Shown: piece after piece, positions 25,380 to 33,726 of the stretch
How the letters are laid out: each line of letters begins with the position of its first letter
How positions within the stretch are numbered: the first letter of the stretch is position 1
From: Thiosocius sp963808165
Lineage (GTDB): Bacteria > Pseudomonadota > Gammaproteobacteria > Chromatiales > Chromatiaceae
Assembly: GCA_963808165.1 (NCBI GenBank)
Contig: CAWEET010000001.1
Span: 1 to 64,000, forward strand
Length of the DNA stretch: 64,000 bases
Direction: 5' to 3'
The notes under the pieces: model-generated
The model's database searches: none
What the model saw: only the letters and a program-made list of their open reading frames with translations
Told to the model about the DNA's origin: nothing
Made by a program: the position numbers and the translations under genes

Positions 25380-26651
25380 ATGCCGCCGAGGGCTCAAGAA
25401 CAAACAGTGGTCAATGCCGCACTGCGGCGAATCGATACACTGGCCGGTCTCGATGATCGGCAACTTAGCGAGCTAGCCGACAACGCAGAATTACGCGAAT
25501 CCCCTCAAGGTACCTGCCTGCGCGAGCTTGGCGACCGGGACCCGAATCTGATGTTTCTCGTCGAGGGAGAGCTTCAGCTGACCGCAGCCGACGGCGCCTC
25601 ACACATCGTGCGCGCAAGGGATGCGGCGGCGGCCGGGCCGGTGTCACGTCTGCGCCCGTCTCGCTATCGGATCACCGCGCGCACGGACGTCCGTTACCTG
25701 CTACTCGACCAACAGCTGCTCGAGGATTTCATCAACGCCCGGGCAGCGGAAACCCTGGTGGTCGATGACACTCTGGAGCCGGAGGGCATCAGCGACCTGC
25801 TTGATGACAGCGCCACACATCCGCTGATGCTGGACATTTTTCAGGATCTCAATCAGGGCCATATCCTGGTGCCTTCTGATCCACAGATGGCGGTCCGCAT
25901 AGGGCATTCGCTGGGCCTGTTCGGCGGCAACCCGGTCCGGGTTGCCGACACGCTCGCACTGTGCCCGGCGCTGACACTGAAGATCTTGCGCGCCGCCAAG
26001 ACCCTGGGCAGCCGAAAGGCGCCGGCCCGCAGCATCAGGACGGCCGTCCACCGCCTTGGCCTGGAGCAAACCTTCGCGCTGGCCATAAATTGCGTCCTGC
26101 GCGAGTCGCTACGGTCCCACTCTCCCGCGGCCCGCCGGTACCTGCACAGCTGGCGCGAGCGGACAGTACGTGTAGCAGCAACCTGTGTGGTCCTGTCGCG
26201 CAGGTTCGAGGAGTTTGACCCCGAGTACGCCCGCATCATAGGCCTGCTGCACAGCATTGCCGAACCGGTGCTGCTCGGCTACGCGGATCGTCATCCGGAC
26301 CTGGCCGACGCCGCGGCGCTGGATGACGTGGTGCACAATAACCGTGCCGAACTCGGCAGGCTGCTGCTTACCATGTGGGACTTACCACGCGAAGTTGTCG
26401 AGGCCGCGACCCTGTGCAACCACTGGGACTACGACCATCCTGGCGAACCTGACTACAGCGACATTTTGCTGGTCGCCCAATGGCACGCCACCATCGGCGC
26501 AAGGGACCGCCGGCGTCCTCCGCCGCCTTGCGAGGACATTCCGGCGTTTGGCCGGCTTGGATTGGCCGCAGCCTCACCAGAAATCAGTCTGCAGATCGTC
26601 GAGGCCGCACAGGAATACATCGAACGGGGCAATGCGCTGCTCCTGAGCTGA
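25380..26651 (+). CDS. Second HDOD domain protein, divergent paralogue of its neighbour
   Basis: A 423-residue protein with the same layout as the preceding gene: a Crp-like barrel (about 30-130, GTCLRELGDRDPNLMFLVEGE) and an HDOD domain (about 160-360, VPSDPQMAVRIGHSLGLFG). The HD-like motif has become GLLHSIAEPVLLGYA, so the Asp is lost, and the sequence is more Arg/Ala-rich. It arose by tandem duplication and has clearly drifted, possibly to become a partner rather than a copy. The start MPPRAQEQ is the first ATG that avoids overlap with the upstream gene; a GTG at V-V-N-A a few codons on is an alternative. Confidence 0.8.
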   Translation: MPPRAQEQTVVNAALRRIDTLAGLDDRQLSELADNAELRESPQGTCLRELGDRDPNLMFLVEGELQLTAADGASHIVRARDAAAAGPVSRLRPSRYRITARTDVRYLLLDQQLLEDFINARAAETLVVDDTLEPEGISDLLDDSATHPLMLDIFQDLNQGHILVPSDPQMAVRIGHSLGLFGGNPVRVADTLALCPALTLKILRAAKTLGSRKAPARSIRTAVHRLGLEQTFALAINCVLRESLRSHSPAARRYLHSWRERTVRVAATCVVLSRRFEEFDPEYARIIGLLHSIAEPVLLGYADRHPDLADAAALDDVVHNNRAELGRLLLTMWDLPREVVEAATLCNHWDYDHPGEPDYSDILLVAQWHATIGARDRRRPPPPCEDIPAFGRLGLAAASPEISLQIVEAAQEYIERGNALLLS

Positions 26652-26695
26652 GCAGGATTGCCGACGTTCCGTTCAGTCAGCCGGGTCAAGCAGAC

Positions 26696-27441
26696 TCACG
26701 GCAGCTTGTAATCCGCCTGACTCATCAAATCGATGCCGCACTGCAAACGGATGAATTCTCGCACGGCCTTGCCGACGAGCGCGCGGCCGTGCTGCGGCAC
26801 GATCATGTCGATGTCCATCCCGGATGCCATATTCGCCCAGTAGCGGCAGACCTGGTTGCTGTTCATGTAGCGCTTGTGGAACCCTTCCATATGAGGCAGC
26901 ACGTCGTCCAGACGCTTGGCCGGGACGTCCAGCGTCTCCTGCGGGCCGAGATTGGCACCGAGGTCGCCGGAGAACAGAATGCGGCTGCGCGGATCGTAAA
27001 ACTGGAAATTGCCTTCCGCGTGCGAAAATGCGCTGGAACGGCCTTGAGTTCGATGCCCCCCAGGCGCAGGTTCATCCCTTTGTCCGGGATCGGGATCACC
27101 CGACCGTCAAGCTTTCCCGGTCGGGTGAAATGCGGCACGAAACGCTCCCACAGGGCCGGCACCACGACCTTGCAATTGGTGCCGACGAGACATTTGTTGA
27201 GCGAAGCGACGATATCCGGATCCTGATGCGAGGCCAGTACATAGTCGAGGTCCTTCACATTCATGTACGCGCTGATCTCCATGAACAGCGACGAATAAGT
27301 GAGGTCTCCACCCGGGTCGATCAGCGCTGCATGATCGCTGTCGAAGATCAGAAACTGATTGGCCTGTATCGCCTCACCGAATACCAGATCGCGAAATGCG
27401 ACACAGACATGGTTGTCTTTGTCGAAGAGTTCGACCGGCAT
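26696..27441 (-). pseudogene. MBL-fold oxygen-binding diiron-type protein, broken by a frameshift
   Basis: The first frame (start at 27441) encodes the N-terminal part of a metallo-beta-lactamase-fold protein of the ODP/flavodiiron type. It has LIDPGGDLTYSSLF near residue 41 and the metal motif ASHQDPDIVAS (HxDxD) near residue 70. After LKAVPAHF the frame becomes nonsense. One base added near 27020-27024 on the coding strand restores the family motif ending HAEGNFQFYDPR, then LFSGDLGANLG, and leads into the C-terminal frame that ends at 26696. The restored protein would have about 248 residues and all metal ligands. It is a recent single-base deletion or a sequencing error; no other damage is visible. 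Confidence 0.7.
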
Positions 27442-27555
27442 GGGCAGAGGGCTCCCGCCAAGGTATTCGCAGTTGATATGTCGGAATATGGCGGCAGTAA
27501 CGGGGAAAAGTTATACATCCAGCAGCGGTCTGGCGGCATAGGCGCTGGACGGATG

Positions 27556-27954
27556 CTATTCGGGCCGGAGGTGTTCAATGTACTTAGGGACATCGTCCAT
27601 ATCGAGCCGCACCGCGTTGGCGTGCACGCGAATCTGCGCCTCGCCGAGCTTCAGCACGCAGTGTGCGCTGCCGCGGCTGGCCAGCGGCACGGGGATCATG
27701 TCGCGGTAGGTATAGATGTTTTCACCGACGTCGCCGCCGGTGCAGTTGGCGGGCAATTCCGGCAACGGCTGATGCTGGTCAAGCTCGGCACCCTCGAACA
27801 GCAATGACCCGTTCTGCCGCCAGCGGGTGCGCTCGACGGAGCCCGTCATGGTCTTTATCAGATAGGCCGGTTCGAAACGAATCCGGACGGTGTCCCCATC
27901 CACGCTGACGGCTGACACCGTGGAACCGGGAAGCACGATGTTGGTACTGTCCAT
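27556..27954 (-). CDS. Hypothetical protein upstream of the ODP-type gene
   Basis: A 132-residue soluble protein, MDSTNIVLPGSTVSAVSVDGDTVRIRFEPAYLIKT..., with a beta-rich first half, an Asp/Glu-rich C-terminus (VRLDMDDVPKYIEHLRPE) and two cysteines (ANCTGGD, AHCVLK). No export signal is seen. I do not recognise the family. It is transcribed in the same direction as the ODP-type gene, 114 bases ahead, and may share its promoter. Confidence 0.65.
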   Translation of the reverse strand: MDSTNIVLPGSTVSAVSVDGDTVRIRFEPAYLIKTMTGSVERTRWRQNGSLLFEGAELDQHQPLPELPANCTGGDVGENIYTYRDMIPVPLASRGSAHCVLKLGEAQIRVHANAVRLDMDDVPKYIEHLRPE

Positions 27955-28102
27955 GGACTGCCTGACCCTCGCGTCTAAAACGTCCGATTATACGGGCCGG
28001 TGAAGCGCCAGTGCAGCCGCACCCGAAGTATGTCTCGATCCATGCCGACGGCATGGCGCCTGCGATGTCAGCGCTCGCGAGGGGCTTGTCCGGTGTCCGG
28101 AC

Positions 28103-29527
28103 TCATCCAGCCTCGCGGTGTTCCTCTTCCAGACCGAGTTCCTTGATCTTGCGAGTCAATGTGTTGCGCCCCCAACCGAGCAAACGGGCGGCGTCCTGTT
28201 TGCGCCCACCAGTGAATTCCAGCGCGGCCTCGATCATGATGGTTTCGAAGTCGGGCATCGCTTGGTCCAGCAGGCCAACCTTCCCAGCCGCGAGACTGCT
28301 GCGCACCCAGCCGCGGAGCGTTGAGCGCCAGTCGCCCTCGGCGGCCACCGGACCATGTTCTCGATGGAGTTCCGGCGGTAGGTCCTCGGAATGGATTTCG
28401 CGCCCCGAGGCCATCACGGTCAGCCAACGCGCTGTATTCTCCAACTGACGCACGTTACCCCGCCACTCCAGCGCCTGAAGCTGGGTGATGGTCTCGGGCA
28501 GCAGGGTCTTGGCCTCGACGCCCAACTCCTGAGCGGCACGCTTGAGGAAATGGTCCATCAAGATCGGGATGTCAGCGCGCCGCTCACGCAGCGCCGGCAG
28601 ATGCACGCGGATGACATTCAGGCGGTGAAACAGGTCTTCCCGGAAACGGCCCTCCAGCACAAGCCGTTCGAGGTCCTGGTGCGTGGCGGCAATAATACGG
28701 ACATCCGCCTTGACCGGTTCGTGGCCTCCGACCCGGTAAAACTCACCGTCGGCCAACACACGCAGTAAGCGAGTCTGCAGTTCGGCCGGCATGTCGCCAA
28801 TCTCGTCGAGAAACAAGGTGCCTTGGTTGGCCTGTTCGAAGCGGCCGGTGCGGCGGGCCTGGGCGCCGGTGAACGCACCTTTTTCGTGCCCGAACAGCTC
28901 GGATTCGAGCAGATCGTGCGGTATGGCCGCCATGTTCAACGCAATGAACGGACCATTGGCGCGCGGACTATGCTTGTGCAGAGCGTGAGCGACCAGCTCC
29001 TTGCCGGTACCCGACTCACCGTTGATCAGCACCGTGATATTGGATCGGGCCAGCCGACCGATTGCGCGAAAGACCTCTTGCATTGCCGGGGCCGCACCGA
29101 TGATCTCGGCCGCGGCAACGGTCTCGTGCGCAGCACTCGCCCGCGTCTCGCGGCGCAGCTTGCACGCGCGTTGAACCTGATCAACCGCCTCCTCGATATC
29201 GAAGGGTTTCGGCAGGTACTCGAACGCGCCGCTATGGTATGCGGAAACCGCGCTGTCGAGGTCGGAGTGCGCGGTCATGATAATCACCGGCAGCTCGGGG
29301 TATGTTTGCCTGATTCGGTCCAATAAGGCGAAGCCGTCCATGCCCGGCATACGTACGTCGGTGATGATTGCCTCTGGCTGATCGCGCTCCAGTGCCTCCA
29401 TCACGCCATTGGCGTTGGAGAAACAGGTGACCTGCATGCCGGCCTTGGTCAGGGCCTTTTCCAGAACCCAACGGATGGAGCGGTCGTCATCGATGACCCA
29501 AACCTGGTTTGATTCAGTCACGGGCAT
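28103..29527 (-). CDS. ntrC: Nitrogen regulation response regulator NtrC
   Basis: A 474-residue sigma54-dependent activator. The receiver domain (1-120) has the phosphoacceptor Asp in ITDVRMPGMDGF near residue 55. The AAA+ domain (about 140-375) has the Walker A GESGTGKE and the sigma54-contact loop GAFTGAQAR. A C-terminal Fis-type helix-turn-helix lies at about 430-470 (QDAARLLGWGRNTLTRKIKEL). Phosphorylated by NtrB under nitrogen limitation, it drives glnA and other nitrogen genes. The start is set by AAGGAGA directly upstream. It overlaps the ntrB 3' end by 14 bases. The target sites upstream of glnA are visible in this window. Confidence 0.94.
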   Translation of the reverse strand: MPVTESNQVWVIDDDRSIRWVLEKALTKAGMQVTCFSNANGVMEALERDQPEAIITDVRMPGMDGFALLDRIRQTYPELPVIIMTAHSDLDSAVSAYHSGAFEYLPKPFDIEEAVDQVQRACKLRRETRASAAHETVAAAEIIGAAPAMQEVFRAIGRLARSNITVLINGESGTGKELVAHALHKHSPRANGPFIALNMAAIPHDLLESELFGHEKGAFTGAQARRTGRFEQANQGTLFLDEIGDMPAELQTRLLRVLADGEFYRVGGHEPVKADVRIIAATHQDLERLVLEGRFREDLFHRLNVIRVHLPALRERRADIPILMDHFLKRAAQELGVEAKTLLPETITQLQALEWRGNVRQLENTARWLTVMASGREIHSEDLPPELHREHGPVAAEGDWRSTLRGWVRSSLAAGKVGLLDQAMPDFETIMIEAALEFTGGRKQDAARLLGWGRNTLTRKIKELGLEEEHREAG

Positions 29528-30611
29528 TGATCTCCTTGCCTGAGTCGGCATCCGTCGCGTCGCCGATCGGTAGATAAATAGTGAAAACGGTTTCGCCCCG
29601 GCGACTGTTGCACTCGATCAGGCCTCTGTGCTGATTGATCAGCGACTGCGCTATAGACAAGCCCAGTCCCATGCCTCCGGTGCCTCCGGTGATCATAGGG
29701 AGAAACAGTGTGTCGGCGATTTCAGCGGGAATGCCCGGTCCGTCGTCGATGATGTCGATCTGAGCCGCCAGGCGGGATCGTCGGCTAGCGATCGTAAACT
29801 GCCGCTGAACACGTGTTCTTAGGGTCACTGTACCGGTTTCTGTGATTGCCCGGGTCGCGTTGCGAACCACATTCAGTGCCGCCTGGATGAGCTGGTCGCT
29901 GTCGCCAAAGAGTTCAGGGATGCTTGGGTCGTAGTCACGGACAATCGCGATCCGCTCGCCGGTTTCGGCCAGAACCAGGGTACGAACCCGCTCTAGCACG
30001 TGGTGTATGTTGACCGGCGCATAGCTTGGGCGGCGGTTGGGCCCAAGCATCCGGTTGACCAGTTCCTGCAGGCGGTCGGCTTCCTGGATGATGACATGGG
30101 TATATTCCTTGAGCTCGTCGCTGACCAGTTCGCTCTCGAGTAATTGTGCCGCACCGCGCAGACCGCCCAGCGGGTTCTTGATCTCGTGCGCAAGTCCACG
30201 CACCACATCGCGGGTCAGTGCCTGCTGGGTAATCAGCCGCTCTTCGCGACTGATACGCAAGTGGCGATCGATCTGCTGCAACTCTACGATAGTCAGCTGC
30301 CGCCCCTTGTCGTCGAGTACTGGCGTCACCGCGCAGTCGACAGTCACCTCGCTCCGCTCACTGTTCAACACGACCCCGCGCTTGGTGATTGGCGAGCCGA
30401 CCTCTGCCGCTCGGAGCAGGTCCACCAGCGAGTCACCGTGGCACACCATCCAGCTTGTCGGACGTTGCCCGAGGGCATGTTTGGCACTCACCGCCAACAA
30501 CATCTCGGCCATTTGATTGATGTAGAGCGCACGCAGATCGGCGTCGAATACGACGACAGCGGCGGCGAGGTTGTCTAGCACGGTGCTACTGAGCAGCGGC
30601 AAGGAGGTCAT
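29514..30611 (-). CDS. ntrB: Nitrogen regulation sensor kinase NtrB
   Basis: A 365-residue soluble histidine kinase: a PAS domain (about 10-110), dimerisation/phosphotransfer with the His in GLAHEIKNPLGGLRG near residue 143, and the ATPase motifs NVVRNATRA, DDGPGIP and GGMGLGLSIAQSL in the last third. It phosphorylates NtrC and is controlled by PII. The start MTSLPLL is preferred (AGGT upstream); four further in-frame residues (MQVP) are possible. Its stop overlaps the ntrC start, so the kinase and regulator are coupled. Confidence 0.93.
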   Translation of the reverse strand: MTSLPLLSSTVLDNLAAAVVVFDADLRALYINQMAEMLLAVSAKHALGQRPTSWMVCHGDSLVDLLRAAEVGSPITKRGVVLNSERSEVTVDCAVTPVLDDKGRQLTIVELQQIDRHLRISREERLITQQALTRDVVRGLAHEIKNPLGGLRGAAQLLESELVSDELKEYTHVIIQEADRLQELVNRMLGPNRRPSYAPVNIHHVLERVRTLVLAETGERIAIVRDYDPSIPELFGDSDQLIQAALNVVRNATRAITETGTVTLRTRVQRQFTIASRRSRLAAQIDIIDDGPGIPAEIADTLFLPMITGGTGGMGLGLSIAQSLINQHRGLIECNSRRGETVFTIYLPIGDATDADSGKEINARD

Positions 30612-31107
30612 GGGTACCTGCATGCAACCGTTAAAGCAAAGTTCGGGCCAGTCGAGCGATCCTTGATCGTCCAACGAGGTGCCGGTATCCAGCGAAGTCC
30701 GAGCCTAGCAAGCTGAACGGCAAAGCGTGCAGGAAGCGGTGGCTTCCCCACTTCGGTACGTGGTGGCGCTCGCCCTCGTCTACAAGCACCCACTACGCTC
30801 GAAAAGACCCACATGAGCGACCTGGAATGGGAAACCCTCGTCCACCGGCTATTCTGCCGCCCAGGCTGGCAAGGGATTCACTCAACGCGATGCGCCCGTT
30901 TACGGAGCGCAATGGTGTTTCAATGCACTATTATAGGGCATACTCGGCGCCGGCCCGGCTGGACGATCCGGGACAAAGCGAGAGAGCGCCCCATTGCCGA
31001 CCTGGCCCGCGGCTAGAAGTGATTGGCCAGGAACTGAGACGGCTCCCAAAGCGGAGCACACGCCGAAGGGGGAAGGCCGCAGAAACGGCAGGTTCTGCCG
31101 CAGTTCC
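30612..31107. other. Intergenic region between the DUF4124 gene and ntrB
   Basis: No gene is convincing in these about 500 bases; the short open frames are Arg/Pro-rich and lack ribosome sites. A TATAAT hexamer on the minus strand (about 30930-30936) could be the -10 of the ntrBC promoter, but no good -35 accompanies it. A GGAAGC/GCTTCC hairpin is near 30731-30745. I found no clear NtrC site or sigma54 promoter here. Confidence 0.4.
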
Positions 31108-31827
31108 CTACGGGCTGTAGTTTGGCTTGAATGCCGGATTTGTCTTTCCCGGGGTGCTCGACACTCCGCCTGTTGGCGGCCTGTAGCCCGAACCGCCCGG
31201 TTGTGCCGGGAGCCCGGGTGCCGGCGCTATCGGCTGTCCCGGAACCGGGGCGATAGGATTAACCGGTTCGATCGGTGACGACTCCACCCTTTCCCGGTCG
31301 TATATCGTCGTCTTGCGCAACGTGAAACGCACCGTCGGCGAATCCCCCAGACGCTTGCCACCGGCGTCCGAGACGACGGCCCGAAGACTGTGCGTTCCTC
31401 GCTCGATGCCGGCAAGATCGATCGCCGGACCATCAAACTCTCCACGGACTGCTCCGCCGTCGATATATAACTTGATCCTGTGGCCCTCCTCCAGCGGCGG
31501 ATCGAGCGCGATGGAAACCGGGACGCTACCGTCGTTGCTGCGTACCGTGCCATCGGCCTCCGGCTGGACGATCTCAATCGATCGGTAACCCGAAAACTCT
31601 CCGTCACTGCTATTGTCATTGGCAGGAGATCTGGGCGAGGCGTTTTGGGTCTTGGGAATCGGCCTAGGTTCGTAACGCGAGTAATCGGGGAGCTTGACCG
31701 GCTCGGCACATTCCCCAACAGGGACGTCGGTGTAACCCACGACGCCTTCGGCGTCGACGGTCTTACAGATTACTGCATGGGCGAGGCCAGGCAGCAGGAA
31801 CAACAAATACAGGGCGTGTCTGGTCAT
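31108..31827 (-). CDS. DUF4124 domain exported protein
   Basis: A 239-residue protein with a signal peptide (MTRHALYLLFLLPGLAHA) and a DUF4124 segment right after it (VICKTVDAEGVVGYTDVP). A beta-sandwich-like region (about 85-190, VSIALDPPLEEGHRIKLYIDGG) follows, then a long Pro/Gly-rich tail (about 200-239). It should sit in the periplasm or be surface-exposed. DUF4124 proteins are often found between glnA and ntrBC in gammaproteobacteria, as here. The function is unknown; a role in envelope sensing of nitrogen status is only a thought from position. The start is the second ATG of the frame, which puts the basic residues directly before the hydrophobic core. Confidence 0.82.
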   Translation of the reverse strand: MTRHALYLLFLLPGLAHAVICKTVDAEGVVGYTDVPVGECAEPVKLPDYSRYEPRPIPKTQNASPRSPANDNSSDGEFSGYRSIEIVQPEADGTVRSNDGSVPVSIALDPPLEEGHRIKLYIDGGAVRGEFDGPAIDLAGIERGTHSLRAVVSDAGGKRLGDSPTVRFTLRKTTIYDRERVESSPIEPVNPIAPVPGQPIAPAPGLPAQPGGSGYRPPTGGVSSTPGKTNPAFKPNYSP

Positions 31828-31923
31828 GCCGATAGCATAGTGCAGCAACTCCCTGCTGGCGACTCGAAAATGCCCCGGCGTTACTGGTCCGGCCCGCAGC
31901 CATTGACGGTTATCGCAGGAACG

Positions 31924-31949
31924 AAAAACCCCGCCGGTTCGCGGCGGGG
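31924..31949 (-). terminator. Rho-independent terminator of glnA
   Basis: Stem CCCCGCCG/CGGCGGGG (31929-31949) and, on the minus strand, five T residues directly after it; it lies 30 bases past the glnA stop. Confidence 0.9.
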
Positions 31950-31978
31950 CTGTTCGCTTCGAGTCGGTCGGGTAAAGG

Positions 31979-33388
31979 TCAGAGGCTGAAGTACAGATCG
32001 AATTCGACCGGGTGTGTGGTCATCCGCATCGTGGTGACCTCCTCCATCTTCAGCGCGATGTAGCCATCGATGAGATCGTCAGTGAATACGCCGCCCGCCT
32101 TGAGAAAATCACGGTCTGCATCAAGCGCGTCGAGTGCCTGATCGAGACTGTGACACACGGTCGGAATGGCCAGAGCCTCTTCTGCCGGAAGGTCGTAGAG
32201 ATCCTTGTCCGCAGCGTCGCCGGGATGGATCTTGTTGAGGATGCCATCCACACCGGCCATCATCATCGCCGCAAAGGCAAGGTACGGGTTCGCGGTCGGA
32301 TCCGGGAAACGTACCTCGACTCGACGTCCTTTCGGGCTGGATACCCAAGGTATACGGATCGATGCCGAGCGGTTGCGCGCCGAATAGGCCAGCATGACCG
32401 GCGCCTCAAAACCCGGAACCAGGCGCTTGTACGAGTTGGTCGAGGCGTTGGTAAACGCATTCAGTGCGCGGGCATGCTTGATGATGCCGCCGATGTAATA
32501 GAGTGCGGTTTCCGACAGACCGCCGTACTGATCACCGGCAAAGGTGTTGTTGCCTTCTTTGAAAAGCGACTGGTGGACGTGCATCCCTGAGCCGTTGTCA
32601 CCGACAATCGGCTTGGGCATGAAGGTCACGGTTTTGCCGTAGGCGTGGGCGACATTCCAAGTGCAGTACTTCTGGATCTGCACCCAGTCGGCACGTTTCA
32701 CCAGTGTTGAGAACATGGTGCCGATTTCGCACTGGCCGGCGGTCGCAACCTCGTGGTGATGCACTTCGACCGGTACACCCATCTCTTCCATGGCGTCGCA
32801 CATGGCGCCCCGCAGATCGTGAAGCGAGTCGACCGGGGGCACCGGGAAGTAACCACCTTTCACACCGGGTCGGTGACCAATGTTGCCGTCCTCATAAACA
32901 CGCTCGGAGTTCCACTCGGCCTCCTGCGAGTCTATCTTGACCATGCAGCCGGACATGTCGATGTTCCAGCGCACATCGTCGAGTACGAAAAACTCCGGCT
33001 CGGGTCCAAAGTAGGCCGCATCGGCGATTCCGGTGGATGCGAGATAGGCCTCGGCCCGCTTGGCGACGGAGCGAGGGTCGCGCTCGTAGCCTTCCATCGT
33101 GGACGGTTCCAGAATGTCGCAACGCAGGTTCAGGGTGGCCTCGTCGGTGAAAGGATCGAGCACGGCGGTGTCGGCCTCGGGCATCAAAATCATGTCGGAC
33201 TCGTTGATGCCCTTCCATCCAGCAATCGACGAGCCGTCGAACATCTTGCCCTCTTCAAACAGATCTTCATCCACAACGGATGCGGGCACGGTCACGTGCT
33301 GTTCCTTGCCGCGGGTGTCGGTAAAACGGAAGTCGACGTACTTGACGTCGTTGTCCTTGATCATTTTCAGGACGTCTTTTGCAGACAT
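31979..33388 (-). CDS. glnA: Glutamine synthetase type I
   Basis: A 469-residue dodecameric enzyme that makes glutamine from glutamate and ammonia. The beta-grasp domain (VDFRFTDTRGKEQHV), the metal-site segment FDGSSIAGW near residue 51, the ammonia/ATP motifs AGQCEIG and NGSGMHVHQSL near 205-270, and the adenylylation-site tyrosine in DLYDLP near 398 are all present. It is therefore the adenylylated (GlnE-controlled) type. The start at MSAKDVL has CTGGAGAG upstream; the longer frame is not coding. A 15-base palindrome CTGTCG-GCA-CGACAG lies in the leader (33422-33436). Transcription is likely controlled by NtrC and sigma54. Confidence 0.95.
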   Translation of the reverse strand: MSAKDVLKMIKDNDVKYVDFRFTDTRGKEQHVTVPASVVDEDLFEEGKMFDGSSIAGWKGINESDMILMPEADTAVLDPFTDEATLNLRCDILEPSTMEGYERDPRSVAKRAEAYLASTGIADAAYFGPEPEFFVLDDVRWNIDMSGCMVKIDSQEAEWNSERVYEDGNIGHRPGVKGGYFPVPPVDSLHDLRGAMCDAMEEMGVPVEVHHHEVATAGQCEIGTMFSTLVKRADWVQIQKYCTWNVAHAYGKTVTFMPKPIVGDNGSGMHVHQSLFKEGNNTFAGDQYGGLSETALYYIGGIIKHARALNAFTNASTNSYKRLVPGFEAPVMLAYSARNRSASIRIPWVSSPKGRRVEVRFPDPTANPYLAFAAMMMAGVDGILNKIHPGDAADKDLYDLPAEEALAIPTVCHSLDQALDALDADRDFLKAGGVFTDDLIDGYIALKMEEVTTMRMTTHPVEFDLYFSL

Positions 33389-33545
33389 TCTCGAGCTCTC
33401 CAGAAGTAGCGGTGAATGCGACTGTCGGCACGACAGCGGTTGCTTTGGGTTGCCATGCAGGCCATCCGGGGCCTGCTGATCGGCGTGGTGATGAAAAGAG
33501 CAGAATCCATGCCACCCTTTGTCATCGCAGTTTCGGGCGTTATCG

Positions 33546-33561
33546 GGCGACCTTGCTGCCA
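33546..33561 (-). promoter_or_regulatory. Sigma54 promoter candidate of glnA
   Basis: On the minus strand TGGCAG-CAAGG-TCGCC: the invariant GG and GC are ten bases apart and TGGCA matches exactly; the -12 block has one mismatch (TCGC for TTGC). It would start transcription near 33535, giving a leader of about 147 bases. Confidence 0.6.
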
Positions 33562-33678
33562 GCACCGGAAACTGTTCTTAGCGCATTGAAATCATCCGCT
33601 TAGCGCCAAATCAGATCTCAATTAGGACACAACTTGATTCGGCCGCCGCGGACATCGATACCGGTCGTGAGCGTAGAT

Positions 33679-33695
33679 TGCACCTTTATCGTGCA
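33679..33695 (-). promoter_or_regulatory. NtrC binding site (proximal) upstream of glnA
   Basis: TGCACC-TTTAT-CGTGCA matches the NtrC consensus TGCACY-N5-GGTGCA with one mismatch. Its centre is about 152 bases upstream of the inferred glnA start. Confidence 0.75.
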
Positions 33696-33709
33696 CAATG
33701 TTCAGGCAT

Positions 33710-33726
33710 TGCACCACAATAGTGCT
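33710..33726 (-). promoter_or_regulatory. NtrC binding site (distal) upstream of glnA
   Basis: TGCACC-ACAAT-AGTGCT, two mismatches to the consensus. It is 31 bases centre to centre from the proximal site, about three helical turns. It overlaps the last two bases of the neighbouring CDF gene. Confidence 0.7.

Noticed and set aside
30895..30950. NtrC-like half sites (TGGTGT...TGCACT) upstream of ntrB
   Set aside because: The half sites are in the wrong relative orientation for the NtrC palindrome and no sigma54 promoter accompanies them.
33455..33471. Alternative sigma54 promoter nearer glnA (minus strand TGGCAACCCAAAGCA)
   Set aside because: GG and GC are nine, not ten, bases apart, a spacing that normally abolishes activity.
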